Source: Anaerosporobacter faecicola (lineage in GTDB: Bacteria; Bacillota; Clostridia; Lachnospirales; Lachnospiraceae). From it: a DNA stretch of 64,000 bases. Under the pieces are notes generated by a model that was given only the letters and a program-made list of their open reading frames with translations, had not been told where the DNA came from and did not search any database. The stretch lies in the NCBI RefSeq assembly GCF_012070565.1, contig NZ_JAAQRO010000046.1, positions 42,027 through 106,026 of the forward strand, given 5' to 3'. A program made the translations under genes and the position numbers. This document shows, one piece after another, positions 7,391-16,045 of this stretch; position 1 is the stretch's first letter, and each line of letters opens with the position of its first letter.

Positions 7391-9169
7391 TTATTCAATA
7401 TTCTTAAACTGTGCCATATATAAATTGTAATAGATACCTTTTTTCAAAAGAAGTTCTTTTGCATTTCCTTGCTCCTGAATATTACCGTTATCGATAACAA
7501 AGATTCGATCTGCTTTTTGAATGGTTGATAAACGGTGAGCAATTACAAAGGATGTACGTCCCTTTAGCAGGTTTTCAATTCCTTGTTGAACAAGAAGTTC
7601 GGTTTGTGTATCAATACTAGAAGTAGCTTCATCTAAGATCAGGATCTTTGGTTTAGAAACCATGGTTCTTGCAAATGCAAGCAACTGTCTTTGGCCAATC
7701 GATAATCCGCTTCCTCTTTCTTTTAATTCGGTATCATATCCCTTTTCCAACTTCATAATAAAATCATGTGCATTGACTGCTTTTGCAGCTTCTATAATTT
7801 CTTCATCGGTTGCATCAAGTCGTCCATATCGGATATTTTCCTTGATCGTACCTGAGAATAAGAAGTTATCCTGTGTCATAACTCCCATTTGTTGTCGAAG
7901 ACTCTCAATGGATACTTCTTTTAAGTTATAGTTATCTACAAATATCTTGCCTTTTTGAATGTCATAGAAACGGCTAATTAGGTTCACAATGGTCGTTTTT
8001 CCAGCACCGGTTGGACCAACAAGGGCAATGGTCTCACCCGCCTTTACATCGAAAGACACATCATCTAAGACAAGGCTATCTTCATCGTAGGAGAAGCTAA
8101 CGTGTTCAAATCGAATATCACCTTTTACATCAGGAAGATTCTGAACATTTTTATCGTCTACGATATCGGGCTCTGTATCCATGATTTCAAAAATACGTTC
8201 TGCACCAGCAATATTGGTAATTAACTGGTTGTAGAAGTTACTTAAGTTAAGAATTGGACTCCAGAACATGGAGATATACGTACCAAAAGCAACAAGTAAA
8301 CCAACGGAATCAGGACCAATTTTTAAGATTTTAATTCCCACAAAATACAGGGATGCAGCGCCGATTCCCCAACATAGATCAATGATTGGTCCAATGGAAT
8401 CGTTAAGACGTACAGCATGAATGAAACTATCTCGATGTTCCTTCAACAGATGATCAAATGTTTCTGCTGTTTCTTCCTCAGCTGTTAAACTTTGAATAAT
8501 ACGAATGCCGGATAAATCTTCATGAATGAAGGCATTTACATTAGCACTCTTCTTACGGAATACTCTCCAACGTAAGTGAGAGAACCGTTGTACACAGTAT
8601 ATTCCAACAGCCATAAGTGGTAAACTTACCAATGCTGCAAGAGCAAGTTTATAATTTTTTACTAACATAATAATAACAACGGCGCATACCGTAATAAAAT
8701 CTGGAATCAGAGTTGTTACACTATTTGTCAGTACTTCTTTTAATGAGTTAACATCACCGATAATTCTTGATAGCACTTTACCTGTTGGTCTGCTATCGAA
8801 GAAACTAAAACTTAGTTTTTGAATGTGTGTATATAATTCTTGTCGAACAACCAATAGAATCTCATTGGAGATCTTCGACATAATATACATACGAACTTTT
8901 ATTAACAAAACCATAATGATGTTAATAATAGAAGCGAAGATACCAAGTTTGATAAGTCCCTCTGTATCTTTGTTCTTAATGTAAACATCAATGGCTGCTT
9001 CTATAAGTAGTGGGTTGATCAATGCAATTGCTACACAGATACCCATAATAAGTAGTACGAATATTATTTTAAATTTATACTTTAACATGTAGCGATAAAG
9101 ACGTAACAATGTGGCCACTTTGCTTGTATTCGTTGAGGCTTCATCGCTTTTGTAAGAGTCAACTGCCAT
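7391..9169 (-). CDS. ABC exporter half-transporter with canonical catalytic Glu
   Basis: A 592-residue fusion of a six-helix exporter domain (about 25-320) and an ATPase domain (about 350-590). Walker A is GPTGAGKTT, Walker B ILILDEATSSID with the catalytic Glu present, and the switch His is in IAHRLS. The signature reads LSIGQ instead of LSGGQ. Its ATG overlaps the stop codon of the upstream exporter gene by one base (TAATG), so the two are made together and probably form a heterodimer like BmrC/BmrD, LmrCD or TM287/288. In that group one ATP site is degenerate; here that site would pair this protein's LSIGQ with the partner's Asp-type Walker B. Drug or lipid export is likely; the substrate is unknown. 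Confidence 0.85.
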   Translation of the reverse strand: MAVDSYKSDEASTNTSKVATLLRLYRYMLKYKFKIIFVLLIMGICVAIALINPLLIEAAIDVYIKNKDTEGLIKLGIFASIINIIMVLLIKVRMYIMSKISNEILLVVRQELYTHIQKLSFSFFDSRPTGKVLSRIIGDVNSLKEVLTNSVTTLIPDFITVCAVVIIMLVKNYKLALAALVSLPLMAVGIYCVQRFSHLRWRVFRKKSANVNAFIHEDLSGIRIIQSLTAEEETAETFDHLLKEHRDSFIHAVRLNDSIGPIIDLCWGIGAASLYFVGIKILKIGPDSVGLLVAFGTYISMFWSPILNLSNFYNQLITNIAGAERIFEIMDTEPDIVDDKNVQNLPDVKGDIRFEHVSFSYDEDSLVLDDVSFDVKAGETIALVGPTGAGKTTIVNLISRFYDIQKGKIFVDNYNLKEVSIESLRQQMGVMTQDNFLFSGTIKENIRYGRLDATDEEIIEAAKAVNAHDFIMKLEKGYDTELKERGSGLSIGQRQLLAFARTMVSKPKILILDEATSSIDTQTELLVQQGIENLLKGRTSFVIAHRLSTIQKADRIFVIDNGNIQEQGNAKELLLKKGIYYNLYMAQFKNIE

Positions 9170-10911
9170 TACTGTGTCACCTCCTGTTTACTTTCTAAAT
9201 AGTCCCCATATTGGCTCATATAGGTTTGATAATAGAGACCATGCTTAGCAAGGAGCTGCTCATGCGTACCGCGTTCGGCAATACTACCACCATCTTCAAG
9301 TACAATGATTTCATCTGCATTACGTACTGCAGAGATACGATGAGCAATTATTAATTTCGTTGTATCTCTTAATTCTAAAAGAGCTTCTTGAATGGCATGT
9401 TCTGTCTCCATGTCTAGTGCAGATGTGGAGTCATCAAGTACGAGGATTGGTGTCTTCTTAGCAAGAGCTCTGGCAATACTAATACGTTGCTTTTGCCCGC
9501 CAGAAAGTCCAACTCCACGTTCACCGATGACGGTGTTATATTTATGCTCTAATTTATCAATAAATTGATCTGCCTGCGCATAGGAAGCAGATTCTAACAA
9601 TACTTCTTTACTTACTTCATATTTCTTACCCATCTTAATATTATCTTTGATGGTATCCGAGAATAAAAATACATCTTGCATTACTAAAGATATGTTACTT
9701 CTCAATTCTTTCAAAGTAAGATCTTTAATATTAACGCCATCTAAACGGATGGTACCTTCCGTTGCGTCATAGAATCGTTGCAGGATATTAATAATAGAAG
9801 ATTTTCCTGTTCCAGTAGCACCCATAATACCTATGGTTTTGCCGGCATCAACATGGAACGTAATATCATCAAGTATTTTCTTATTATTCTGTTCAAAAGA
9901 TACATGGTTGAAATCGATGATTCCCTTAATATCACCAATAACAATTGGGTCCGTTGGATCTTTAATCTCTGGAACATTTGTATATAGTTTTCGAATTTTC
10001 TTTGTTGAAGCAATAGCAGAAGAAAAACTGTTTGTTAACCAGCCTAACATCTCCATTGGCCACACAATGTTTGTGGAGTAGATAGAGAATGCACTTAATT
10101 CACCTACGGTAATTTCACCATTGATTGTAAGAATTCCGCCGTAAATGATTACCACGATTGGAAGTAACTTAGTAATAAACTGAAATAATGGTTGATAGCG
10201 AACCAAAGCTTTGGATTGCTTCATGTTCAGTTCGTAATAACGATTGTTATGAGATAAGAATTTCTTAATCTCAAATTTCTCTCTGGCAAAAGCTTTAACC
10301 GTACGGACACCAGATAGATTTTCCTGTGCTATGGTATTCAGATTTGCATTTTCTTCACTGATTTCTTCATAAATGGAATCTAATTTTCTTTCCATTATAA
10401 TTGCAAACATTGCAACCAGTGGCATTGCAATACATGGTATTATAAATAATTTGTGACTAATACGAAACATACAAGTTAGAACTATGGTCGTGTGGATGAT
10501 TACCTCAATGATAAGCATTCCAACAAAACCTAATCCATCCCAAATACGGTCAACATCATCTTTTACACGTGCCATAAGTTCACCTGTATTTGTTTTGTCA
10601 AAAAAACTAATCGATAACTTTTGAATGTGGTTAAACAAATCTTTACGAATGTTTAATCCAATTTTTGAACTAACGCTGTCAAATGTATATTCTTTAAAAT
10701 ACTGGAAAATACATCGTCCAACACCGATTAATAAAATGATCAGTATTAATCGGTTAAACAACTCCATTTTTCCACCGATGATTACATCATCAATAAAACT
10801 ACCGGTTATTTGTGGTGTAAGCATATCAAGAGATACGCTTAGAGTCATACAAGCTATGGCAAATACGTAAGCGTACCAATACTTCATAACATATCTTGAT
10901 ATCTTTTTCAT
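9169..10911 (-). CDS. ABC exporter half-transporter with degenerate Walker B
   Basis: A 580-residue exporter half with an N-terminal six-helix domain and a C-terminal ATPase. Walker A is GATGTGKSS, the signature LSGGQKQ is canonical, and the Walker B region reads ILVLDDSTSALD: Asp replaces the catalytic Glu, as in the degenerate subunit of heterodimeric exporters. The ATG at 10911 is chosen because GAAGGGAG lies just upstream and the protein then starts MKKISRYVMKYWYAY at the elbow helix; an in-frame extension of 67 codons has no family similarity and covers the leader. It is the first gene of a two-gene operon preceded by a leader peptide and terminator (see 11111-11339). Confidence 0.85.
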   Translation of the reverse strand: MKKISRYVMKYWYAYVFAIACMTLSVSLDMLTPQITGSFIDDVIIGGKMELFNRLILIILLIGVGRCIFQYFKEYTFDSVSSKIGLNIRKDLFNHIQKLSISFFDKTNTGELMARVKDDVDRIWDGLGFVGMLIIEVIIHTTIVLTCMFRISHKLFIIPCIAMPLVAMFAIIMERKLDSIYEEISEENANLNTIAQENLSGVRTVKAFAREKFEIKKFLSHNNRYYELNMKQSKALVRYQPLFQFITKLLPIVVIIYGGILTINGEITVGELSAFSIYSTNIVWPMEMLGWLTNSFSSAIASTKKIRKLYTNVPEIKDPTDPIVIGDIKGIIDFNHVSFEQNNKKILDDITFHVDAGKTIGIMGATGTGKSSIINILQRFYDATEGTIRLDGVNIKDLTLKELRSNISLVMQDVFLFSDTIKDNIKMGKKYEVSKEVLLESASYAQADQFIDKLEHKYNTVIGERGVGLSGGQKQRISIARALAKKTPILVLDDSTSALDMETEHAIQEALLELRDTTKLIIAHRISAVRNADEIIVLEDGGSIAERGTHEQLLAKHGLYYQTYMSQYGDYLESKQEVTQ

Positions 10912-11110
10912 GAAATACTCCCTTCTTTCTGTCAAATGTCTTGTTTTTGTTTCCTTCATGCAACAATCCGTGTTTACAAGTAATACAGATTTCTCTGTAA
11001 AAATCGAACCTGGCGATTTTGTTGTGGCGTAAAAGGTTATCTTTTCTGAACATGGCATAGGAAGATAACAATTTAAGAACCTGTAAACAACGGCCCCCCT
11101 CAAAAAGCGC

Positions 11111-11141
11111 AAAAAAAAGTCGTGGTAAGTTTACCACGACT
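11111..11141 (-). terminator. Attenuator terminator ahead of ABC exporter operon
   Basis: On the minus strand AGTCGTGGTAA pairs perfectly with TTACCACGACT (11 bp, 2-base spacer) and is followed by a run of eight Ts. It lies 37 bases after the stop of a short leader ORF and about 200 bases before the exporter start, so most transcripts should stop here unless read-through is induced. A segment near the 3' end of the leader ORF (AGTCGT) can pair with the right arm (ACGACT) as a possible antiterminator. Confidence 0.85.
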
Positions 11142-11177
11142 AAAAATCATTCATATAATACGATAAATGTTTTCACT

Positions 11178-11276
11178 TTATAATCGTACAATAACGACTG
11201 AGGAGGTATTCTCACGCATAGATTGCTGTATTAAGTTTGTGTGTGTTGCAGATACTGCATTTGTTAATCTAAACAT
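11178..11276 (-). CDS. 32-residue leader peptide of ABC exporter operon
   Basis: A small ORF between a consensus promoter and the attenuator. It begins MFRLTNAVSATHTN and ends SSVVIVRL before TAA. GAGAGG with a 7-base spacer precedes the ATG, a better ribosome site than many full genes here. No protein family is recognised; its value is probably in being translated. In Bacillus subtilis the bmrB leader controls bmrCD in the same way: ribosomes stalled by translation-blocking antibiotics on the leader prevent terminator formation. The same logic is inferred here from layout alone. Confidence 0.65.
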   Translation of the reverse strand: MFRLTNAVSATHTNLIQQSMRENTSSVVIVRL

Positions 11277-11311
11277 AATTTTTACCTCTCTTTCTTTAAT
11301 ATTCTTTTGCC

Positions 11312-11339
11312 ATTATAGCATTATACTGGAAAATGTCAA
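11312..11339 (-). promoter_or_regulatory. Promoter of leader-attenuated ABC exporter operon
   Basis: On the minus strand TTGACA (11334-11339) and TATAAT (11312-11317) are separated by 16 bp. It drives the leader ORF and, on read-through, the exporter genes. Between the attenuator and the exporter start (10912-11110) there are further small hairpins, such as GTTATCTT / AAGATAAC and AAAATCG / CGATTTT followed by Ts, but no gene. Confidence 0.75.
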
Positions 11340-11418
11340 TACGTTTTTTGGAAAAAAATTAAGGAAGTATTAACTTTTGCTTAATATTCTGAATATTCAA
11401 AGAATGTTCATAATTGTA

Positions 11419-11427
11419 TGGTATAAT
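11419..11427 (+). promoter_or_regulatory. Extended -10 promoter of alarmone synthetase gene
   Basis: TGGTATAAT is an extended -10 box; no good -35 is found 17 bp upstream. It would give a leader of about 135 bases. Confidence 0.5.
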
Positions 11428-11491
11428 ACTAGGGTAAGAAAGTCATAGTTTTCATGTTTACATGAAAAAGGTCGTGGGAACCTAAAAGTAC

Positions 11492-11545
11492 GATAAGTGC
11501 AAGGGTGCGTGGTACGCACTCTTATCTATGGGTGTAGTGAGATAA
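11492..11545 (+). promoter_or_regulatory. Structured leader with two alternative stems
   Basis: GATAAG (11492-11497) pairs with CTTATC (11521-11526) around an inner stem GTGCGT / ACGCAC. The same 3' segment (TTATCT, 11522-11527) can instead pair with AGATAA at 11540-11545, just ahead of the ribosome site of the synthetase gene. The layout could be a switch, but it does not match a riboswitch class I know. Confidence 0.35.
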
Positions 11546-11570
11546 ATAGTAGCAAAGAGAAGGTGTTTAT

Positions 11571-12500
11571 ATGGAGTTACCAATTTTTTATGATGAAGCA
11601 GAAGAGTGGAGCAATGCTTTACTACTTTATAATTCTGCCTTAAAAGAAATTAACACAAAATTAGAAATTTTAAATAATGAGTTTAAGTTAGCGCACCAAT
11701 ATAATCCAATTGAACATATTACGTCGAGGGTTAAATCACCACAAAGTATTGCAAAGAAGATTCGTCATAAAGGGAAAGAATTAACTGTTGAGAATATTGT
11801 CAAATACATTAATGATATTGCAGGAATTCGAATTATATGTTCATTTACTTCAGATATTTATCGTATAGCGAATTTAATCACGAAACAGAATGATATTAAA
11901 GTATTAAAAATCAAAGATTATATTATGCAGCCAAAGAAGAATGGATATGCCAGTTATCACATGATCGTGTCAGTTCCAATCTTTTTATCAAACAATGTAA
12001 TTGAAACCAAGGTAGAGATTCAGATTCGAACCATTGCAATGGATTTCTGGGCTAGTTTGGAACATAAGATCTATTATAAGTTTGAGGGAAATGCACCAGA
12101 GCGAATTCGAAAAGAACTTAAGGAGTGCGCAGAAATAGTAAATTATTTGGATAATAAGATGCTTTCATTAAATGAAGAGGTACACACCTATAGTCATGAT
12201 GAGGTAGCAGAATATAAAGAGATTATGTCAGGTAATTATCGTGAAATGATGAAGGAATCATATGGTAGTGTCATTGATGATGAGAATGAAGAAGTTGTTA
12301 CGGGGGAGAGTGTTATGGAGTCTCCGGATTTGCAAAGCGATGAGGAAAACTATGGTGAAGTAGGGGATGAAGTGCAACAGATTATGAAGGACCTTGCCAC
12401 CAATCATATCATGAACGATCAGGGAAGCAAAGGGAAAGAAGAACGTAAAGAGAAGAAAGGATTAGGTTCTTTTTTTAATAAAGTAATCTCTAATTCGTAA
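11571..12500 (+). CDS. RelA/SpoT-domain alarmone synthetase (small, extended C terminus)
   Basis: Cytoplasmic enzyme expected to transfer pyrophosphate from ATP to GDP or GTP, making (p)ppGpp. The synthetase domain spans about residues 40-190: NDIAGIRIICSF, MQPKKNGYASYHMIV (substrate loop), VEIQIRTIAMDFWASLEHK (the EIQIRT and W..LEH motifs). There is no HD hydrolase domain and no TGS/ACT part, as in YjbM/YwaC. At 309 residues it is about 100 longer than those; the tail (about 200-309) is acidic, then Lys-rich, with no recognised fold. AGAAGGTG precedes the ATG. A stress or growth-rate role is inferred from the family. Confidence 0.82.
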   Translation: MELPIFYDEAEEWSNALLLYNSALKEINTKLEILNNEFKLAHQYNPIEHITSRVKSPQSIAKKIRHKGKELTVENIVKYINDIAGIRIICSFTSDIYRIANLITKQNDIKVLKIKDYIMQPKKNGYASYHMIVSVPIFLSNNVIETKVEIQIRTIAMDFWASLEHKIYYKFEGNAPERIRKELKECAEIVNYLDNKMLSLNEEVHTYSHDEVAEYKEIMSGNYREMMKESYGSVIDDENEEVVTGESVMESPDLQSDEENYGEVGDEVQQIMKDLATNHIMNDQGSKGKEERKEKKGLGSFFNKVISNS

Positions 12501-12577
12501 GGATCGAACGAGGGATTATAATTTTGATGTGTAAAGATTGAATGAATAAGGGCAACAAGGTAATAAGGAGAATAGGA

Positions 12578-13315
12578 ATGCTTAAATTTTTAGGTACAGG
12601 CGGGGCGTTCAATACCAAAAGAGGAAATACGAGCGCATATTTTGAACTGGGTTCCGAATTGTTTTTAATTGATGTTGGTGAGGATGTATTTCCGAAAACA
12701 ATTGAGAATCATCTATTTGATCAAAAGACAAGAGTGAATATATTCATAACGCATTTGCATAGTGATCATGTAGGAAGTTTAGGAACATTACTTGCTTATC
12801 TGTACATTAATGTGTTTGGACAGGATCGAAGTAAAATCTGTGTATACTTCCCTTCTGAAGCATTGAAGGAGTTACTAGAACTACAAGGGGTGACGGAGGA
12901 AGTCTATACGTTCTACGTTAATCTTTGGGACGAGCTGTATGTTGATGGGTATCAAAGAGAAGTGGAATATAACTTTGAAGCAGGAAAACATACCCCATAC
13001 TTAGACTATAAGAAGAACGAAAACTGCTATCATATTACATTTTCTCAGAAAAAAGAGTTTTGTTTTTATTATAGTGGTGATACTTGTGAGTTTAACCATC
13101 AACTATCAAATCCATATGCATATGACTGGATTTATCATGAAGTAACGATGATTAAAAGTGCTGAAGTACATTTTCAATATGACAAATTATTAGAGGCAAC
13201 AAAAGATATGCCAGCGGACCAGAAGAAGAAATTCGTCCTCATGCATCTTGATAGTAATTTTGATGTGGAGAGAGCCAAGATGGACGGGTTCTCCATTGCA
13301 GGTGAGCAGTTATAA
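12578..13315 (+). CDS. MBL-fold metal-dependent hydrolase (RNase Z-like)
   Basis: A 245-residue metallo-beta-lactamase-fold protein. The start MLKFLGTGGAFNTKRGNTSA matches the RNase Z/arylsulfatase branch. The metal motif is ITHLHSDHVGSLG (HxHxDH) near residue 65, followed by YSGDT (bridging Asp) and a late His in VLMHLDSNF. AAGGAGAATAGGA directly before ATG 12578 fixes the start; an ATG 36 bases upstream lacks a site. The substrate is unknown: the short form without the RNase Z exosite argues against calling it tRNase Z. It lies between the alarmone synthetase and a strong terminator. Confidence 0.75.
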   Translation: MLKFLGTGGAFNTKRGNTSAYFELGSELFLIDVGEDVFPKTIENHLFDQKTRVNIFITHLHSDHVGSLGTLLAYLYINVFGQDRSKICVYFPSEALKELLELQGVTEEVYTFYVNLWDELYVDGYQREVEYNFEAGKHTPYLDYKKNENCYHITFSQKKEFCFYYSGDTCEFNHQLSNPYAYDWIYHEVTMIKSAEVHFQYDKLLEATKDMPADQKKKFVLMHLDSNFDVERAKMDGFSIAGEQL

Positions 13316-13392
13316 AAAAAGCCCCTTCTAGCGAATGATATGATATCCTTTCAAGTAGACAGGATATCATCATTCGCTAGAAGGGGCTTTTC
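13314..13392. terminator. Long bidirectional terminator
   Basis: AAAAAAGCCCCTTCTAGCGA is the start of a stem of roughly 30 bp that pairs with a mirror arm ending AGAAGGGGCTTTTC. It serves the MBL gene (plus) and the S1-domain gene (minus), with A/T runs on both sides. Confidence 0.9.
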
Positions 13393-13413
13393 TGCTTTTT
13401 ACCTAATTTTTAA

Positions 13414-14373
13414 TTACAGTTTCAAATTAGCAAGTAAAGCACCTAGGCCAGTACCTGCTTCTTCTCCTGAAGTATATTCAAAAGGTGCTTCTTCCACATC
13501 CTCTACGATTTCTTCATTTTCTTCTACTGCTTTCATACTAAGACTAATCTTGCCATCTTTAACAGCAATAATCTTAACTTTCACTTCTTGTCCCTCTTTT
13601 ACAATTTCATTTGGAGACTTAATGTGTTTGCCACAGATTTGAGAGATATGAACAAGACCAGACAGACCATCACCAATGTTAACAAATGCACCATAAGGAG
13701 CAATTTTTTCAATTGTTCCAGTTGTAACAAGTCCTATTTGAAGATGGGAAATCTTATTTGTTTTTTGTTCCGCTTCCTCTTCTCGAAGTACTTCTCTTGC
13801 GGATAAAACAAGCTTTTGATTTGCTTCATCTACAGTAATTACAATAACAGTTAATGTACGTCCCACATATGATGTTACATCTTCTACATAATGGGTATCT
13901 AGGTGGGAAGCAGGAATGAATCCACGAATTCCTTCTACATAAACGATAACACCACTATTTACAGAAGAGGAAACCTTTACTTCATATCTTTTTCTAGAAT
14001 CGAGAGCTTCTTTTAACTTGTCCCATGCAAGGATATTGGTAGCTTCTTTTGTTGATAAGATTAAGTTACCAGTTTCTTCGTTTTCTTGTAATACAGTTGC
14101 TGTGATTTTATCACCAACTTGAATATTCGCTTTTATTGAGAAACTTGGATCATTACTTAGTTCCGTAATTGGTATAATTCCCTCTGTATAGTAATTCAGA
14201 TCAACGGTAACTTCTGTATCGGATACGCCGATTACTGTTCCAGTAAGGATATCTCCTTCTTTAATCTTCTTAAAAGACTGATTGAGTGCGTCTTTATAAT
14301 CATCCATTGTTTCTACAACTTCATTCACTTTGTTTTCTGTTACAACTTCTGTTTCTAGTTCTGATTGATTCAT
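13414..14373 (-). CDS. S1 RNA-binding domain protein, ribosomal protein S1-like
   Basis: A 319-residue protein with three S1/OB repeats: about 37-107 (GDILTGTVIGVSDTEVTVDL), about 125-190 (RGFIPASHLD) and about 211-280 (GLVTTGTIEKIAPYGAFVNI ... SGLVHISQI). The last repeat is the most canonical. The tail is acidic and Gly-rich. Firmicutes carry such short S1 forms (YpfD type) that bind mRNA or the ribosome but lack the six-domain layout of proteobacterial S1. AGGTGAC precedes the ATG. It stands alone as a single gene between a strong terminator and the hemerythrin gene. Confidence 0.85.
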   Translation of the reverse strand: MNQSELETEVVTENKVNEVVETMDDYKDALNQSFKKIKEGDILTGTVIGVSDTEVTVDLNYYTEGIIPITELSNDPSFSIKANIQVGDKITATVLQENEETGNLILSTKEATNILAWDKLKEALDSRKRYEVKVSSSVNSGVIVYVEGIRGFIPASHLDTHYVEDVTSYVGRTLTVIVITVDEANQKLVLSAREVLREEEAEQKTNKISHLQIGLVTTGTIEKIAPYGAFVNIGDGLSGLVHISQICGKHIKSPNEIVKEGQEVKVKIIAVKDGKISLSMKAVEENEEIVEDVEEAPFEYTSGEEAGTGLGALLANLKL

Positions 14374-14510
14374 ATAGTCACCTCATTTATCATTTTAGGT
14401 ATCAAAACCAAATCGTTGGTTTTCTCATCCTTCCCCCATTGTAATGGAATTGATGTACCTATTTTATTATACCACGATTTTTAGCAGTTTGTATATGCAT
14501 CAACAACCAG

Positions 14511-14948
14511 CTAGGTTTGTTTTTCTTGATAACCATGTTCTTTTAGGTAATGACCTAATCGAAGATCTTCGATTAAGATATGTTGAAAAATCCAGTCCTG
14601 TAGAAAAGTTCTCACCGTGCGTAATATCGTATAGGGGTCTAAACTTAACTTACGAAGGTCAACATCTAGAATGTATTGAATCATAGCATCGTGTTTCTTT
14701 TTGTGCTCTAGATAGTCAGTATAGTTATAGTCTTTCATTAATAACTCTTCTTCATAGAAATGATAAGCAACATATTCTCTCAATTCCATAACGATATCAA
14801 GCAATTGCTTATTTGTAACGCCAATACAATGACACATTACAAGTTGTTCCACATCACGTCCGATTCGAAAAAATTCCTTATGTTGTGTATCCATAATTGG
14901 AATGCCCGTTTCTACATCTTTACTCCAATCAAATTTAAAATCTAGCAT
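14511..14948 (-). CDS. Bacteriohemerythrin
   Basis: A 145-residue four-helix di-iron oxygen carrier or sensor. The iron ligands are in place: His in MDTQHKEFF, HxxxE in YHFYEEELLM, HxxxH in HKKKHD, and HxxxxD in FQHILIEDLRL. The start at ATG 14948 gives MLDFKFDWSKDVETGIPIMD, the standard hemerythrin beginning, with GGGAGAG 8 bases upstream; longer in-frame starts have no site. In anaerobes such proteins bind oxygen or help with iron and oxidative stress. It has its own promoter (15043-15071). Confidence 0.9.
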   Translation of the reverse strand: MLDFKFDWSKDVETGIPIMDTQHKEFFRIGRDVEQLVMCHCIGVTNKQLLDIVMELREYVAYHFYEEELLMKDYNYTDYLEHKKKHDAMIQYILDVDLRKLSLDPYTILRTVRTFLQDWIFQHILIEDLRLGHYLKEHGYQEKQT

Positions 14949-15042
14949 ATTACCACTCTCCCATTGAGCATTCATTAGTATACATTTTTTATATAGTTTA
15001 GCCACAGTAAGATAATCATAAACAATGGCTTCTATAGGAGTT

Positions 15043-15071
15043 ATTATAGCAAATTTAAAGGATGGAGACAA
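15043..15071 (-). promoter_or_regulatory. Promoter of bacteriohemerythrin gene
   Basis: On the minus strand TTGTCT (15066-15071) and TATAAT (15043-15048) lie 17 bp apart, giving a leader of about 90 bases. Confidence 0.55.
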
Positions 15072-15156
15072 TATTATTATAGGAAAAAAGTATCAAAAAT
15101 TACACATTTAGAAATTAACAGAAGAGATTGATACGTAAGACAGAAAGATGAATTCG

Positions 15157-15165
15157 TGGTATAAT
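15157..15165 (+). promoter_or_regulatory. Extended -10 promoter of Nudix gene
   Basis: TGGTATAAT forms an extended -10 box; the -35 region is weak. Apart from the two promoters, 14949-15319 holds no gene that I can see. Confidence 0.4.
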
Positions 15166-15319
15166 TATAAAAGTATAAGATAACTTTTAAAGTTCTATTC
15201 AAAAGAATATATAAGGGTAAAATACATTCGTAGGATATTCTTATGCATATATATGAACAATTACTTTATACCTGAAAATTATAATGAGTATACAAACACA
15301 CAAGAAAGAAGGAAAGAAT

Positions 15320-16045
15320 ATGCCAGCATTTTTAAAAAATATTGAACCATTTCGTGGTACAGGAGAAGTGAACGAAATGGGGCAGAATCTAGAAAGTTTT
15401 TTAGAAGAATACGATACACATAGATATGAAAACCCAAGCGTAACGGCGGATATGATCGTTATTCGACACCCAAAGGAATTCCTAACGGTAAAAGAAGGAC
15501 TAAAAGTTCTATTAGTGAAGAGAAAAAATCATCCGAGCATTGGTCATTGGGCTTTACCAGGTGGATTTGTTAATATTGATGAAGATGTGGAACTTGCAGC
15601 AAAACGTGAACTTTTGGAAGAAACAGGTGTAGAGGGAGTGGAAGTAGAACAACTTTATGCCTGGGGAGAAGCCTGGAGAGATCCGAGAGCAAGAATTGTA
15701 ACGGTTGCATACTTAGCTTTAATAGGAGAAGACAAAGAAGTTAAAGCGGGAGATGATGCTGCGGATGCAGATTGGTTTGACATGCATTTAGAAAAAGAGA
15801 TGCAAAAAGAAGTGGTTAGTGAAGTGGGAAAAACAAGATTAGTAGATCAGTATAAACTAACCTTAACGAATGCAGAAAGAAGTCTGAATTTACATGCGAA
15901 AGTTGAAGTTAGTTATAATAGAGATGGCATTATAAAAGCATATGAATATCAAGTGCTAGAGAAGGACCAATTAGCGTTCGACCATCCTAGATTTCTTGTA
16001 CAAGCGTTGCTGTATATAGCTACTGGATTAGACAAACAGGTGTAG
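15320..16045 (+). CDS. Nudix hydrolase, ADP-ribose pyrophosphatase-like
   Basis: A 241-residue protein with an intact Nudix box around residues 85-108: GGFVNIDEDVEL then AAKRELLEETGV, with all catalytic Glu residues present. WALPGGFVN, AWRDPRARIVTVAYLALI and AGDDAADADWF are the pattern of the ADP-ribose pyrophosphatase/NrtR branch. The AFDHPRFLVQALLYI segment usually leads into the NrtR winged helix, but here the protein ends right after it, so it is probably an enzyme and not a repressor. GAAGGAAAG before ATG 15320 decides the start. The last codons (GTG TAG) lie inside the inverted repeat that begins at 16039. Confidence 0.82.
   Translation: MPAFLKNIEPFRGTGEVNEMGQNLESFLEEYDTHRYENPSVTADMIVIRHPKEFLTVKEGLKVLLVKRKNHPSIGHWALPGGFVNIDEDVELAAKRELLEETGVEGVEVEQLYAWGEAWRDPRARIVTVAYLALIGEDKEVKAGDDAADADWFDMHLEKEMQKEVVSEVGKTRLVDQYKLTLTNAERSLNLHAKVEVSYNRDGIIKAYEYQVLEKDQLAFDHPRFLVQALLYIATGLDKQV

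Noticed and set aside
10826..11137. Minus-strand frame spanning the exporter leader
   Set aside because: Overlaps the attenuator region and the exporter start; composition is not protein-like and no ribosome site is present.
15320..16045. NrtR transcriptional repressor
   Set aside because: The Nudix domain is of that branch, but the protein ends before the winged-helix part and the Nudix box is fully catalytic.
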